64,000 nucleotides of DNA. It comes from Bacteroidales bacterium (GTDB taxonomy: Bacteria > Bacteroidota > Bacteroidia > Bacteroidales > Bacteroidaceae). Under the pieces are notes generated by a model. It saw only the letters and a program-made list of their open reading frames with translations, ran no database searches and was not told the origin of the DNA. The stretch lies in contig SUXS01000002.1 in assembly GCA_015060865.1 (NCBI GenBank), forward strand, positions 39,882-103,881, read 5' to 3'. Below, piece by piece: positions 8,978-17,684 of the stretch. Position 1 is the first letter of the stretch; the number at the start of each line of letters is the position of its first letter. Made by a program: the position numbers and the translations under genes.

Positions 8978-9286
8978 TTAAGCGTTGATTCCGTTCTCTG
9001 CCAGATATTCGTCGAGCATAATACTAAGCTCTTCGAATTTCTCTTGGTATGGACGGGTATCGGTACGCATCTTTTCCTGTTGGTACATAACACCTATATG
9101 GAGAGCTACCATAGCAAGGTATTTCTCGGTGGTCTGTCCTGGAAAGTGCTCGCGGTACACGTTTAACTTATCGTCAATATGCCTTATCGCCTTGCGGATA
9201 GCCTCTTCCTCTTTGGGGTCAATGTGGAGGAAAAAGGTGAATCCGGCAATAATCACCTTTATTCTTAGTCGGTTGGTCGGTGTCAT
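8978..9286 (-). CDS. zapA: Cell division protein ZapA
   Basis: This 102-aa ZapA-family protein promotes FtsZ ring assembly. It has the expected short N-terminal beta sheet (RLRIKVIIAGFTFFLHIDP) followed by charged helices (EEEAIRKAIRHIDDKLNVYREHF, then the C-terminal coiled coil). The ATG at 9286 is chosen because it overlaps the upstream stop as ATGA (9283-9286). That overlap means coupled translation with the coiled-coil gene before it. A longer frame upstream is only read-through of that gene. Confidence 0.92.
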   Translation of the reverse strand: MTPTNRLRIKVIIAGFTFFLHIDPKEEEAIRKAIRHIDDKLNVYREHFPGQTTEKYLAMVALHIGVMYQQEKMRTDTRPYQEKFEELSIMLDEYLAENGINA

Positions 9287-9600
9287 AGCTCGTCTTCTTT
9301 TTGCTCTGATGCATTGAGTAGTGCTATGCACTTGTCCACTTCACGCACTAACTTTGATAACCGTTTCTGCGTATTGCCAAATTCTCCTTCGTCAATACTG
9401 ATTATCTTGGCCAGCTTGAGGTCTGAATAGGATTTCTCGAGTAGGGAGTATTGCTCACGTGCTTTTTCTAACTCAACGGATTGTGTGGATAACTGCTCAC
9501 GCAATGCTGTATTCTCGTCGGAGAGCAAGGTGTAGGCTTCCATCAACCTGCTTAGCTTTGATTCAAAGTTTTCGATTACAAATTCATCTACTTCCGTCAT
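9283..9600 (-). CDS. Small coiled-coil protein, ZapB-like
   Basis: This 105-aa protein is almost wholly helical. It has a heptad-like stretch about residues 10-65 (ENFESKLSRLMEAYTLLSDE, then LREQLSTQSVELEKAREQ) and an acidic tail. Overlap with zapA and the coiled-coil form suggest a divisome accessory protein like ZapB; the sequence itself does not prove it. An ATG at 9600 is preferred to a TTG at 9609. The promoter box is 19 bp upstream. Confidence 0.82.
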   Translation of the reverse strand: MTEVDEFVIENFESKLSRLMEAYTLLSDENTALREQLSTQSVELEKAREQYSLLEKSYSDLKLAKIISIDEGEFGNTQKRLSKLVREVDKCIALLNASEQKEDEL

Positions 9601-9618
9601 CTTAATCAAACTTCGTCA

Positions 9619-9626
9619 CAAATTTA
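9619..9626 (-). promoter_or_regulatory. Promoter -7 box for the zapB-like/zapA genes
   Basis: Read leftward it is TAAATTTG, a TAnnTTTG match, 19 bp before the ATG at 9600. Confidence 0.6.
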
Positions 9627-9723
9627 GTCTTTTTTTTGAAGAAAAGAAAGGATCGGACGGAAAAATGTGTAAAAATGCCTTCTTGGGGCCTCTTTTTTGG
9701 GGTAAACATGTTGCAAGTGATGA

Positions 9724-10305
9724 TTATGGCAGCATTTTCAGATCGTGAAACATGGTGTAGTAATACGCAGCTTTCTTCTCGATGCTGAGCGGGTAGGCCC
9801 TGGAGGTGGAGGGCATTCGATAGAGTGGCAGGTTGCGTGTACCGATCTGTAGGGTGGTGGCTTCTCCTATCTTGGGCTTGGGTGCAGGGTACTGCGATAT
9901 GAGTTCGTTAGTGGCTTTTTCGCCCGTGGTTGCTATGGCAAGGCACTGTGGAAGTTGTGCCAATAGGGCTTCGACGTTGGTAGGGCATACGACTTCGAGG
10001 TGGTTGTCTGAAGCGTTGTCCTTGAGACGGCGTACGGTTTCGGCGGTGTCGTACATCGCAATGCCCATTTCTTCTGCAAACTGAACGATGGCTTCCTTGC
10101 GGAAGCATTTGGTTGAGCTGTCTACGAAGGCGTTTTTGTCAGCGAAGAAAATCACCCCCATGATGCGCCACATGTCGTTCTGAAAATTTGGATAGAAAAA
10201 ATCCATGCTCCAGCGTTTCTGTTGGGGAGGAAAACTGCCTAATAGCAGCACTTTGGCGTTATTAGGCAGGAATGGTTTCAGAGGGTGATTCTCCAAAGAG
10301 GGCAT
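9724..10305 (-). CDS. Uracil-DNA-glycosylase-fold protein
   Basis: This 193-aa protein looks like a member of the UDG superfamily often annotated as DNA glycosylase or uracil-DNA glycosylase family protein in Bacteroidota. Visible features are VLLLGSFPP near residue 20 (the position of the water-activating loop), FFYPNFQNDMWRI, and MPSTSRAY near the C-terminus (the DNA-intercalation-loop position, replacing the usual HPS). The ATG at 10305 is used because earlier starts lie inside the upstream gene, which ends at 10317. The substrate is uncertain: the altered motifs leave room for another base specificity. Confidence 0.75.
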   Translation of the reverse strand: MPSLENHPLKPFLPNNAKVLLLGSFPPQQKRWSMDFFYPNFQNDMWRIMGVIFFADKNAFVDSSTKCFRKEAIVQFAEEMGIAMYDTAETVRRLKDNASDNHLEVVCPTNVEALLAQLPQCLAIATTGEKATNELISQYPAPKPKIGEATTLQIGTRNLPLYRMPSTSRAYPLSIEKKAAYYYTMFHDLKMLP

Positions 10306-10316
10306 GGGATAAATGC

Positions 10317-10934
10317 TTATGCCTCTTTCTTCTTTGGTTCCTTCTTGGCTAGACGTATCACGTTGAATACGAAGTCCGTCATCCACGCACTTGAGTAGCC
10401 CAATGCTTGCTGCAGCTGGCGTACGGCACCTACGGTCTTGAACATGGCTTCATCCTTCCAGTTGTTCTTGGTGAGGATGTTGCTGATAGCTGCCTCGGTC
10501 TGCGTGTAAAGCTTTTTCTTAAAGGGGATGCGCATAGTGAGCTTCATCTCGTTGCTGACAGCCATCATCAGGCTCTCGTTGAAACGCTGGAACTGGAAGA
10601 AGTAGCTATTTACCATGTTCACATTGCGACAATTCTTCTTGATGGACGCGTCAATCTCCTTGAAGAAGTTCTCATTGAGATTATAGATCTGCATAAGCAT
10701 CTTCTTGCAGCGCGACTTCTCGGCAACGCCTAGCTTGTTGTTTTGAGTAGCCACCTTCAGAGTGCGCTTGAACATGGCGAGATCCGGGAGCATGTTGATG
10801 TTGCTGATGCCGAGATTACTTGCCATTACGGCTTGATAGTATACACGAATGAGGGTCATGAAGTCTTCAATGCCGCCCACTTTTCCTTCTTCGTTTGCTG
10901 TCTTCTTGCGAAATAAATTTCCTAAAAATCCCAT
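10317..10934 (-). CDS. Conserved hypothetical cytosolic protein
   Basis: I do not recognise this 205-aa protein. It is helical and Lys rich, with no signal peptide and no membrane segment, and ends in KKEPKKKEA. The ATG at 10934 (MGFLGNLFRKK) is chosen because a good promoter lies just upstream at 10952-10983; the frame continues further upstream only by chance. It sits 11 bp before the UDG-fold gene, so the two are likely co-transcribed. Confidence 0.8.
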   Translation of the reverse strand: MGFLGNLFRKKTANEEGKVGGIEDFMTLIRVYYQAVMASNLGISNINMLPDLAMFKRTLKVATQNNKLGVAEKSRCKKMLMQIYNLNENFFKEIDASIKKNCRNVNMVNSYFFQFQRFNESLMMAVSNEMKLTMRIPFKKKLYTQTEAAISNILTKNNWKDEAMFKTVGAVRQLQQALGYSSAWMTDFVFNVIRLAKKEPKKKEA

Positions 10935-10951
10935 ATCTGCAAAATTTTCCG

Positions 10952-10983
10952 CAAAAGTACGCAAAAAAACAAAGCAGAACAAA
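10952..10983 (-). promoter_or_regulatory. Canonical Bacteroidota promoter
   Basis: Read leftward: TTTG (10983-10980), a 20-bp spacer, then TACTTTTG (10959-10952). This is a full match to the -33/-7 pattern and supports the start at 10934. Confidence 0.8.
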
Positions 10984-11088
10984 CAAAAAAAGAGGTTATT
11001 TACACTCAAGGGAACCTCCTTCACCTCCCCAAAAATGCTTTTTTGTTTTTTTCGGGCATAAATTAGGCGTATTATCAAAAGAAAATTG

Positions 11089-11096
11089 TAACTTTG
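11089..11096 (+). promoter_or_regulatory. Promoter -7 box for the export pair
   Basis: TAACTTTG matches TAnnTTTG, 41 bp before the ATG at 11138. Confidence 0.6.
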
Positions 11097-11137
11097 CGAA
11101 CGTTACAAAGAATACACACAAAGATTTTACTGCAATT

Positions 11138-11935
11138 ATGAAGAACTTAAAGCTTTTATTTGTTCTTGGAACACTCATTGTCGCATCTTCTTGTACTTCA
11201 TACAAGCGGGTTCCCTACATCCAGAATAGCGAATCCTTAGATACCACAAGAGCTACAGAACTTTACGACGCCAGAATCCAACCCAAGGATATGCTGACAA
11301 TCACCGTTAGCTGTAAAGACATCAATGCTGCTATTCCTTTCAACTTAACCATACAAACCACACAATCAGCCAGTGTTACCACACGCACAACAACAACACA
11401 ACCCGCGTTGCAAACATATATCGTTGACAACAATGGGGGGATAAGCTTCCCCACCTTAGGCTACATAATTGTTGGAGGAATGACGAGAGGCGAATTGGAA
11501 AATTACATCAAAGAGAGCATATCTCCACACTTCACATCCGAAGAGCCCATTGTCACTGTTCGTTTTATCAACTACAAGATTTCGGTGTTAGGAGAAGTTT
11601 CCAAACCCAACTCTTATACCATTTCAAACGAAAGGGTTAACATATTCGAGGCTTTGGCACTTGCAGGAGACTTAACCATTTACGGAAAACGAGACGGAGT
11701 TAAATTGCTCAGAGAAGATGCTCAAGGGAAAAAGAAAGTTGTAACACTCGATTTAAATGACGCCAATATTATTTACTCCCCATATTATCATTTACAGCAG
11801 AACGACATTATTTATGTAGAGCCCAACAAGGCTAAAGCTCAAAGTTCTGAAATTGGCAGTGCCACCTCTTTATGGTTCTCTGCTATATCTATCATGATAT
11901 CAGTTGTTAACCTGTTTGCAAACTTACTTAGATAA
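11138..11935 (+). CDS. Polysaccharide export lipoprotein, Wza-like
   Basis: This 265-aa outer-membrane export protein forms the channel for capsule or exopolysaccharide. The signal peptide ends in a lipobox (VASSC, about residue 20). A poly-export (PES) domain follows (IQPKDMLTITVSCK), then SLBB-type repeats (YKISVLGEVSKPNSYTI and NIFEALALAGDLTIYG). The C-terminal hydrophobic stretch (about 240-262) is an outer-membrane helix. It is separated by 10 bp from the Wzc-like kinase. No glycosyltransferases, flippase or polymerase lie nearby, so the pair probably serves a polysaccharide made elsewhere. Confidence 0.93.
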   Translation: MKNLKLLFVLGTLIVASSCTSYKRVPYIQNSESLDTTRATELYDARIQPKDMLTITVSCKDINAAIPFNLTIQTTQSASVTTRTTTTQPALQTYIVDNNGGISFPTLGYIIVGGMTRGELENYIKESISPHFTSEEPIVTVRFINYKISVLGEVSKPNSYTISNERVNIFEALALAGDLTIYGKRDGVKLLREDAQGKKKVVTLDLNDANIIYSPYYHLQQNDIIYVEPNKAKAQSSEIGSATSLWFSAISIMISVVNLFANLLR

Positions 11936-11945
11936 AAGAACCTTT

Positions 11946-14423
11946 ATGAACGACGGAAAATACAATTTAAACACTTTTGAAGAAGAGGAAAGTGGTTTTG
12001 ACTTCAAATCTTTAATCATCAAACTTTTTATTCATTGGAAGTGGATTGCAATATCCATCCTCTTATGCTTGGTTTGTGCCTATTTTTACATACGCGTCCA
12101 AACGCCTGTATATAGGATACAAGCAACCATTATGATCAATGATGAGCAGAAAGGCACATTCCAGAACCAGATGATGACATTGCAACAAGATTTTGGAATC
12201 ATGAGCACTAGCGTAGGTATTGACAATGAAATTGAGATTCTACGTTCAAAGTCCATTATCAAGCAAGCCGTAATAGACCTTAAGTTATATACAAATTATT
12301 CTATAGATGGCGGCTTTGCCAGTCCTGCACAAGTACTATACGGTTCATACCCCATCAATGTAGATATCAACCGCGAGGATTTGGACGTACTCACTTCTGG
12401 AATTGCATTAAACATCACCCAACCCAATCCAGACACCTATATAGTCAAATATCAAGACTACGACGCCACGCAAGATAAATATATAGACATAAAGAAGGAG
12501 ATAAAAAATCTCCCCTGCACTATACAAACATCTATCGGGACACTCACCCTAACCAAAGGCACATCTGCCCCCTTGAATCCTGATCAGGAGCTAACCGTTT
12601 CGATAGTATCACCGATCAGAATGGCTCGTGCCTGCTTGGGAGCTTTATCTATTGAGCCAACATCCAAAACCACAGCCGTAGCTTACATTTCCTACTTAGA
12701 TGTCAATAAACGTCGAGGTGTCGACTTCGTAAACCAACTTGTTGTTGCTTACAACAGAGAAAACAACAATGACAAGAATCAAGTAGCTATCAAAACGGAA
12801 GAGTTTATTAAAAGGAGATTGGACATCGTTGCCGCTGAACTCGACGGAACGGAAGAACAAATGGCACAATTCAAGCGTTCTTCAGGTTTGACCAATGTTA
12901 CAGGCGATGCACAACGCATACTCACAGGAAGTACGGAATATGAAAAACAAAGTGTAGAGATTGCCACACAACTCAACTTGCTATCCTACCTACGCGAATA
13001 TGTCAACAATCCCGAGAACGAGTTAATGGCCATTCCTGCTAATGTAGGCCTTTCCGACGCCTCGCTGTCCTCAGGCATTGTAAAATACAATGAGGGAGTT
13101 ATTGAGCGCAATCGCATGCTACGAAGTGTAAACGAAAGCCACCCTACCATTATAGACCTCACGACAGACCTCAAGTCAATGGCAAACACCATTAAACTAT
13201 CTATCGAGGCAGCCTATGACGCACTAGAAATCAAACAAAAAGATATTGAACGCCAATCTGTAAAGTTCACTTCAAAACTCGGCGATGCTCCCTCACAAGA
13301 AAAGGTCATAGAAGGATACAAGCGTCAACAAGAAGTTAAATCAGGACTATATTTAATGCTTCTACAGAAACGCGAAGAAAACTCTATAGCGTTAGCTGCA
13401 ACTGCAGACAATGCCAAGCTTATTGATGCCGCTTTAGCAAACGATGCGCCTGTATCTCCAAGAAGTAAAATGATTTGGCTTGTTGCATTAGCGATTGGAG
13501 TTGCAATCCCCATTGGTCTTATATACTTAATGGAATTGTTACGATATAAAATTGAAGGGCGTAATGATTTGGAAAAACTCACAAAAATCCCCATCTTAGG
13601 AGACGTAGCCATAGCACATAATCTCAAAAATGGCGAACGCGCAATTGTCGTAAAGGAAAACTCCAATAGCATGATGGATGAAACATTTAGATCCATCCGC
13701 ACCAACCTACAATTCACGCTTGACGGTCCAGACAAGAAAGTTATCCAGTTCACCTCATCAAGTTCTGGTGAAGGAAAGACATTCGTATCATCAAATATAG
13801 CAATGAGTCTTGCACTTCTAGGCAAAAAAGTGATTTTGGTCGGCCTTGATATTAGAAAGCCTCGTTTAGCAAACATTTTCGACCTCAATGATCAGAAAAG
13901 AGGACTGACTACATTCTTGTCAAGTAACCCTAACGACAAAGAGTTGCTTTTCCAACAGATTATGCCATCAGGAGTCAATGCCAACCTAGACATACTCCCC
14001 GCAGGAATCGTACCTCCCAATCCTGCAGAGCTATTATCAAGAGTAAATCTTGACAATGCTATTGCATTCCTAAAAGAGAAATATGACTATATCATACTGG
14101 ACACTGCCCCTGTAGGATTAGTGTCAGACACCTTAATTATTGCTCGTGTTGCTGACGCTACAGTTTACATCTGTCGTGCCGACTATACTCCAAAGAATGA
14201 TCTCAATCTACTTAACTCCTTATACGCAGAGAGCAAGTTGAAAAACATGAGCATTGTTCTCAATGGGGTAGACATGACCAAGCGAAAATATGGTTATTAC
14301 TATGGATATGGTAATTATGGGCGCTATGGGCGTTACGGTTACGGCAAATATGGATATGGGCGCTATGGTCAATATGGATATGGGCGCTATGGTCAATATG
14401 GATATGGCAATGAGAAGAAATAA
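11946..14423 (+). CDS. Wzc-like polysaccharide co-polymerase and BY-type tyrosine kinase
   Basis: This 825-aa inner-membrane protein controls polysaccharide chain length and export through autophosphorylation. It has an N-terminal membrane segment (about 28-50) with a Wzz domain, a periplasmic helical and GNVR region, and a second membrane segment near 510-530. The cytosolic kinase has a Walker A at G608-E-G-K-T612 within SSSGEGKT, a Walker A' VILVGLDIRKPR and a Walker B YIILDTAP. The C-terminal tail of about 45 residues holds 17 tyrosines in YG-x repeats, an unusually rich phospho-acceptor cluster. The ATG at 11946 follows the upstream stop by 10 bp. Confidence 0.95.
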   Translation: MNDGKYNLNTFEEEESGFDFKSLIIKLFIHWKWIAISILLCLVCAYFYIRVQTPVYRIQATIMINDEQKGTFQNQMMTLQQDFGIMSTSVGIDNEIEILRSKSIIKQAVIDLKLYTNYSIDGGFASPAQVLYGSYPINVDINREDLDVLTSGIALNITQPNPDTYIVKYQDYDATQDKYIDIKKEIKNLPCTIQTSIGTLTLTKGTSAPLNPDQELTVSIVSPIRMARACLGALSIEPTSKTTAVAYISYLDVNKRRGVDFVNQLVVAYNRENNNDKNQVAIKTEEFIKRRLDIVAAELDGTEEQMAQFKRSSGLTNVTGDAQRILTGSTEYEKQSVEIATQLNLLSYLREYVNNPENELMAIPANVGLSDASLSSGIVKYNEGVIERNRMLRSVNESHPTIIDLTTDLKSMANTIKLSIEAAYDALEIKQKDIERQSVKFTSKLGDAPSQEKVIEGYKRQQEVKSGLYLMLLQKREENSIALAATADNAKLIDAALANDAPVSPRSKMIWLVALAIGVAIPIGLIYLMELLRYKIEGRNDLEKLTKIPILGDVAIAHNLKNGERAIVVKENSNSMMDETFRSIRTNLQFTLDGPDKKVIQFTSSSSGEGKTFVSSNIAMSLALLGKKVILVGLDIRKPRLANIFDLNDQKRGLTTFLSSNPNDKELLFQQIMPSGVNANLDILPAGIVPPNPAELLSRVNLDNAIAFLKEKYDYIILDTAPVGLVSDTLIIARVADATVYICRADYTPKNDLNLLNSLYAESKLKNMSIVLNGVDMTKRKYGYYYGYGNYGRYGRYGYGKYGYGRYGQYGYGRYGQYGYGNEKK
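14349..14410 (+). repeat. 24-bp tandem repeat encoding the tyrosine tail
   Basis: Two exact 24-bp units (14349-14372 and 14373-14396) and a partial third encode YGYGRYGQ. They lie at the end of the kinase gene and could vary in number by slippage without breaking the frame. Confidence 0.85.
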
Positions 14424-14434
14424 ATGTAATAAGT

Positions 14435-14474
14435 ATGCAAATAAAGGTTCATCATGATGAACCTTTATTTGCAT
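14435..14474 (+). terminator. Perfect 40-bp palindrome after the kinase gene
   Basis: ATGCAAATAAAGGTTCATCA is followed by its exact reverse complement. It sits 11 bp after the kinase stop. The right arm is T rich (ACCTTTATTTGC), fitting a terminator. Confidence 0.8.
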
Positions 14475-14503
14475 ATAGGTTATTATTGCAACAAGAATAT
14501 ACT

Positions 14504-14511
14504 TATTTTTG
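14504..14511 (+). promoter_or_regulatory. Possible promoter -7 box before the PanE-like gene
   Basis: TATTTTTG matches TAnnTTTG, but the ATG is 175 bp downstream, so the leader would be long. I see nothing else in the leader. Confidence 0.4.
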
Positions 14512-14685
14512 CACTTATAACTACGAGAAATCAATACCAAAAGACACAAACAGCAAAGAGTACGCCCACAGATAGTCCAATACGATATTGACTTGAGTTA
14601 TATTTACGAAAGCGCCATGGCAATTCAGAACAAGAGAGAGCTGCATAGAAACAAAAACAAACAACGAACATAAAAAGACAAGCAC

Positions 14686-15687
14686 ATGCGCTTAGCAATA
14701 TATGGAGCCGGTTCCTTAGGAACAATCCTCGGAGCATTCATCAGCAAGGCTGGTATAGATATTGAGTTAATAAACCACAACAAAGCACATGTAAAGGCTT
14801 TAAAGGAACAAGGAGCACTGGTAATAGGTACCATACAGTTTTGCCACCCTGTTATTGCGTATACTCCTGACGAGATGAACGGATTATACGACATTCTGTT
14901 TCTCATGACCAAACAGCAACACAATGCCGAGGTAGTTCATATGCTCAAAAGTCACCTTGCCTCTAATGGTGCACTTGTAACATTCCAAAATGGTCTCCCA
15001 GAGATGCAAATCGCAGAGATTTTAGGCGAAGAACGTGTATTAGGATGCACCGTAGCCTGGGGCGCTACCATGCAGTCACCTGGCATATGCGAACTCACTA
15101 GCGAACCAGATGCACTATCATTTTCCTTAGGAACTATCTCCGCACAACCAAACAAGCATCTCAACAAAGTAAAAGAATTGCTCGAACTGATGGGCACGGT
15201 CGATATAGAAGAGAACTTCATTGGTACTCGTTGGAGCAAACTACTTATCAATGCCTCCTTCTCAGGAATGAGTGCCGTGCTGGGATGCACATTCGGAGAA
15301 GCCGCTAAATCACGAGCTTCACGTCGCATAGTGCAGGCATTGATAAAAGAATGTATTGACGTCTGTCAGGCAGGAGGTATCCGTATCGAGCCCGTACAAG
15401 GCAAAGACATTGTAAAATTACTCAATTACAACAATTCTATAAAAAGAGCCTTTTCATACTTCATCATACCCATTGCTATCCGTAAGCATGCAAGACTTAA
15501 AGCTAGCATGCTGCAAGATTTAGAGAGGGGCAGACTCACCGAAGTGGATGCCATTAATGGGGCTGTATCGGATTACGGAAGAAGAGTTGGATGCCCAACA
15601 CCTATGAATGACCGCGTCGTAGAGATTATCCATAAAATCGAACAAGGAGTTTTGCGACCTGGATTCGATAATCTGAACTTATTCTAA
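14686..15687 (+). CDS. Ketopantoate reductase family protein (PanE/ApbA-like)
   Basis: This 333-aa NADP-dependent reductase is likely to convert 2-dehydropantoate to pantoate in coenzyme A synthesis, though family members also act on other 2-oxo acids. The Rossmann fold starts with GAGSLGT near residues 7-13. TFQNGLPE is the conserved NG segment, and RWSKLLINASFSGMSA carries the catalytic Lys. The protein is somewhat longer than E. coli PanE (303 aa). It stands alone, with no panB, panC or panD nearby, so the substrate remains open. Confidence 0.85.
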   Translation: MRLAIYGAGSLGTILGAFISKAGIDIELINHNKAHVKALKEQGALVIGTIQFCHPVIAYTPDEMNGLYDILFLMTKQQHNAEVVHMLKSHLASNGALVTFQNGLPEMQIAEILGEERVLGCTVAWGATMQSPGICELTSEPDALSFSLGTISAQPNKHLNKVKELLELMGTVDIEENFIGTRWSKLLINASFSGMSAVLGCTFGEAAKSRASRRIVQALIKECIDVCQAGGIRIEPVQGKDIVKLLNYNNSIKRAFSYFIIPIAIRKHARLKASMLQDLERGRLTEVDAINGAVSDYGRRVGCPTPMNDRVVEIIHKIEQGVLRPGFDNLNLF

Positions 15688-15793
15688 AGATATACGATAG
15701 AAGATGCGATAAAGTATCAGAGTATCATATCCCAATATAACTTTACCCCAAAAAAGTTTTTCCAATAAGGCACATCATAGTCACAAATATTCC

Positions 15794-16207
15794 ATGATTA
15801 AACAGATTTCCTTCAGCTTAACAGCCAAACACCGAGGTTGCCATTTAATAACTCGCGAAGTATTGGGACATTTGCCGCAACCTCTACCCAAAATCGGGTT
15901 ACTGAACCTTTTCGTACAGCACACTTCGTGCGCGCTCACAATTAACGAGAACTCAGATCCCAATGTGAGAAATGATTTAAGCAACACCATGGATTATCTT
16001 ATAAAGGAGAATGAGCCCTACTACTCTCACATCATGGAAGGGGAAGATGATATGCCAGCTCATGCCAAGACCTCTCTAATCGGAATGAGTATCACCATTC
16101 CAATCACCGAAGGACATCTCAACCTAGGCACATGGCAAGGAATCTACCTCTGCGAATTTCGGAACTATGGCGGTGAACGACAGATAGTAGCCACTATCTA
16201 CGAGTAA
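15794..16207 (+). CDS. YjbQ family protein (UPF0047)
   Basis: This 137-aa protein matches the YjbQ family, also annotated as secondary thiamine-phosphate synthase enzyme. The family signature appears as LFVQHTSCALTINENSDPNVRNDL near residues 40-63, then GTWQGIYLCEFRN, and it ends in IVATIYE. The length is exactly typical. The in vivo role of the family is unsettled. It ends 22 bp before the maturase gene and probably shares its transcript. Confidence 0.92.
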   Translation: MIKQISFSLTAKHRGCHLITREVLGHLPQPLPKIGLLNLFVQHTSCALTINENSDPNVRNDLSNTMDYLIKENEPYYSHIMEGEDDMPAHAKTSLIGMSITIPITEGHLNLGTWQGIYLCEFRNYGGERQIVATIYE

Positions 16208-16229
16208 ATTTTAAGGAAGACTTGCTGAG

Positions 16230-17516
16230 ATGAGCCAACAAACGATACACTTTACCGATGCTCAAAAGCTGATGCGCCCTACAGCATTTACAACGATGAT
16301 AAAGCCTGTAGGGTCGTTATGTAATCTCGACTGCGACTACTGCTACTACTTAGGCAAGGCCAACCTCTACGGAGGATGCCAACCCAAAATGAGCGAAGAG
16401 TTGTTGGAGCGATACATCAGCCAATACATAGAGGCTGTGCAGGTGCCTGTGGTGACCTTCTGCTGGCATGGTGGAGAGCCTCTGCTGGCGGGACTCGACT
16501 TCTACGAGAAGGCCGTAGCGCTGCAAAATAAGTATAAAGGGAACAAGCAGATAGAGAACTCGCTGCAGACCAATGGACTATTGGTGAATACCGAGTGGTG
16601 CGATTTCTTCCGCCACAACAACTTCCTCATAGGCCTATCGCTCGACGGCCCGAGGGACATACACGATGCCTATCGCCACGACCGCGGAGGGCATCCTACC
16701 TTTGACCGCGTGATGCGAGCTCTGGAGATGATGGCCGTCAATGGCGTGGAGTACAACACGCTAAGCACCATCAATAACCGCTGTGCCGGACGTGGCCGCG
16801 AGGTGTATGAATTCATGCGCTCGGTGAGCCGATACATGCAGTTCCTCCCTGTAGTGGAAATGACAGCCGATAGCTTAAATGGTTCCATCGACCATCATCC
16901 TTCGACCATTAACCGTCCCGCCATCGTGCCTCCCGGTACGTCTGGTTCCAAACTGGCCCCCTGGAGCATCACGCCAAAGGCTTTTGGGCGCTTCATGTGC
17001 GACATCTTCGACGAGTGGGTCATCAGCGATGTGGGCGAACGCTTCGTACAACTTTTCGACATCACTCTGGCACAGTGGTGCGGCGTGCAACCCTCGCTGT
17101 GCTCATTCTGCCCTACATGTGGCGACGGACTGGTAGTGGAGCATAATGGCGACGTGTATATGTGCGACCACTTCGTATACCCCGAATACCGTCTCGGGAA
17201 TATCAGAGATGAGCATCTGAGCGACCTACAGCGCAAGCCTGAACTCTTCCGTTTCGGTGTAGAGAAGCGCAACTCGCTGCCCTCAGACTGCCGCCAGTGC
17301 GAATACCTCTTCGCTTGCCGTGGCGAATGTCCCAAGCATCGCTTCGCTACTACGCGAAGAGGCGAGAAGGGGCTCAATACGTTATGCGAAGGGTACAAAC
17401 ACTTTTTTGAATATACCGCCCCCTACATGCAACAGATGCGCACACTGCTCGAACAGGGGCTCGAAGCATCACATATCATACCTTGGGCACGACAAAAGCG
17501 CGGATTCGCAGGCTGA
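16230..17516 (+). CDS. Anaerobic sulfatase-maturating enzyme (radical SAM/SPASM)
   Basis: This 428-aa enzyme oxidises the active-site Ser or Cys of sulfatases to formylglycine. The radical SAM motif is C31-x3-C35-x2-C38, followed by the GGEP block (CWHGGEPLL). The C-terminal SPASM region has two cysteine clusters (CGVQPSLCSFCPTCGD to MCDHFVYPE, and CRQCEYLFACRGECPKHRF). It is the natural partner of the Ser-type sulfatase at 245. An in-frame insert of about 25-30 residues (near 212-244) interrupts the usual sequence between PVVE and LAPWSITP; it is Pro/Ser/His rich and built on a repetitive DNA motif. Confidence 0.95.
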   Translation: MSQQTIHFTDAQKLMRPTAFTTMIKPVGSLCNLDCDYCYYLGKANLYGGCQPKMSEELLERYISQYIEAVQVPVVTFCWHGGEPLLAGLDFYEKAVALQNKYKGNKQIENSLQTNGLLVNTEWCDFFRHNNFLIGLSLDGPRDIHDAYRHDRGGHPTFDRVMRALEMMAVNGVEYNTLSTINNRCAGRGREVYEFMRSVSRYMQFLPVVEMTADSLNGSIDHHPSTINRPAIVPPGTSGSKLAPWSITPKAFGRFMCDIFDEWVISDVGERFVQLFDITLAQWCGVQPSLCSFCPTCGDGLVVEHNGDVYMCDHFVYPEYRLGNIRDEHLSDLQRKPELFRFGVEKRNSLPSDCRQCEYLFACRGECPKHRFATTRRGEKGLNTLCEGYKHFFEYTAPYMQQMRTLLEQGLEASHIIPWARQKRGFAG

Positions 17517-17638
17517 TTTGCAAAGATTACATACCAAAACCGCAAGTCTGCAAAGGTAAAAAACCTACGCTACAGCAAAAAAAAATGTTTTTCACAAAAA
17601 AACGCAATGAGCTAAGACATTATCTCCATATATTTTCC

Positions 17639-17646
17639 TACCTTTG
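17639..17646 (+). promoter_or_regulatory. Promoter -7 box for the NagB-like fusion
   Basis: TACCTTTG matches TAnnTTTG, 38 bp before the ATG at 17685. Confidence 0.6.
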
Positions 17647-17684
17647 AAGTTCAGAGAAACAACCTTTAAAGATTAATACACATT

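Noticed and set aside
11138-14423. Full capsule biosynthesis locus
   Set aside because: Only the export lipoprotein and kinase are present; no glycosyltransferase, flippase or polymerase lies nearby.
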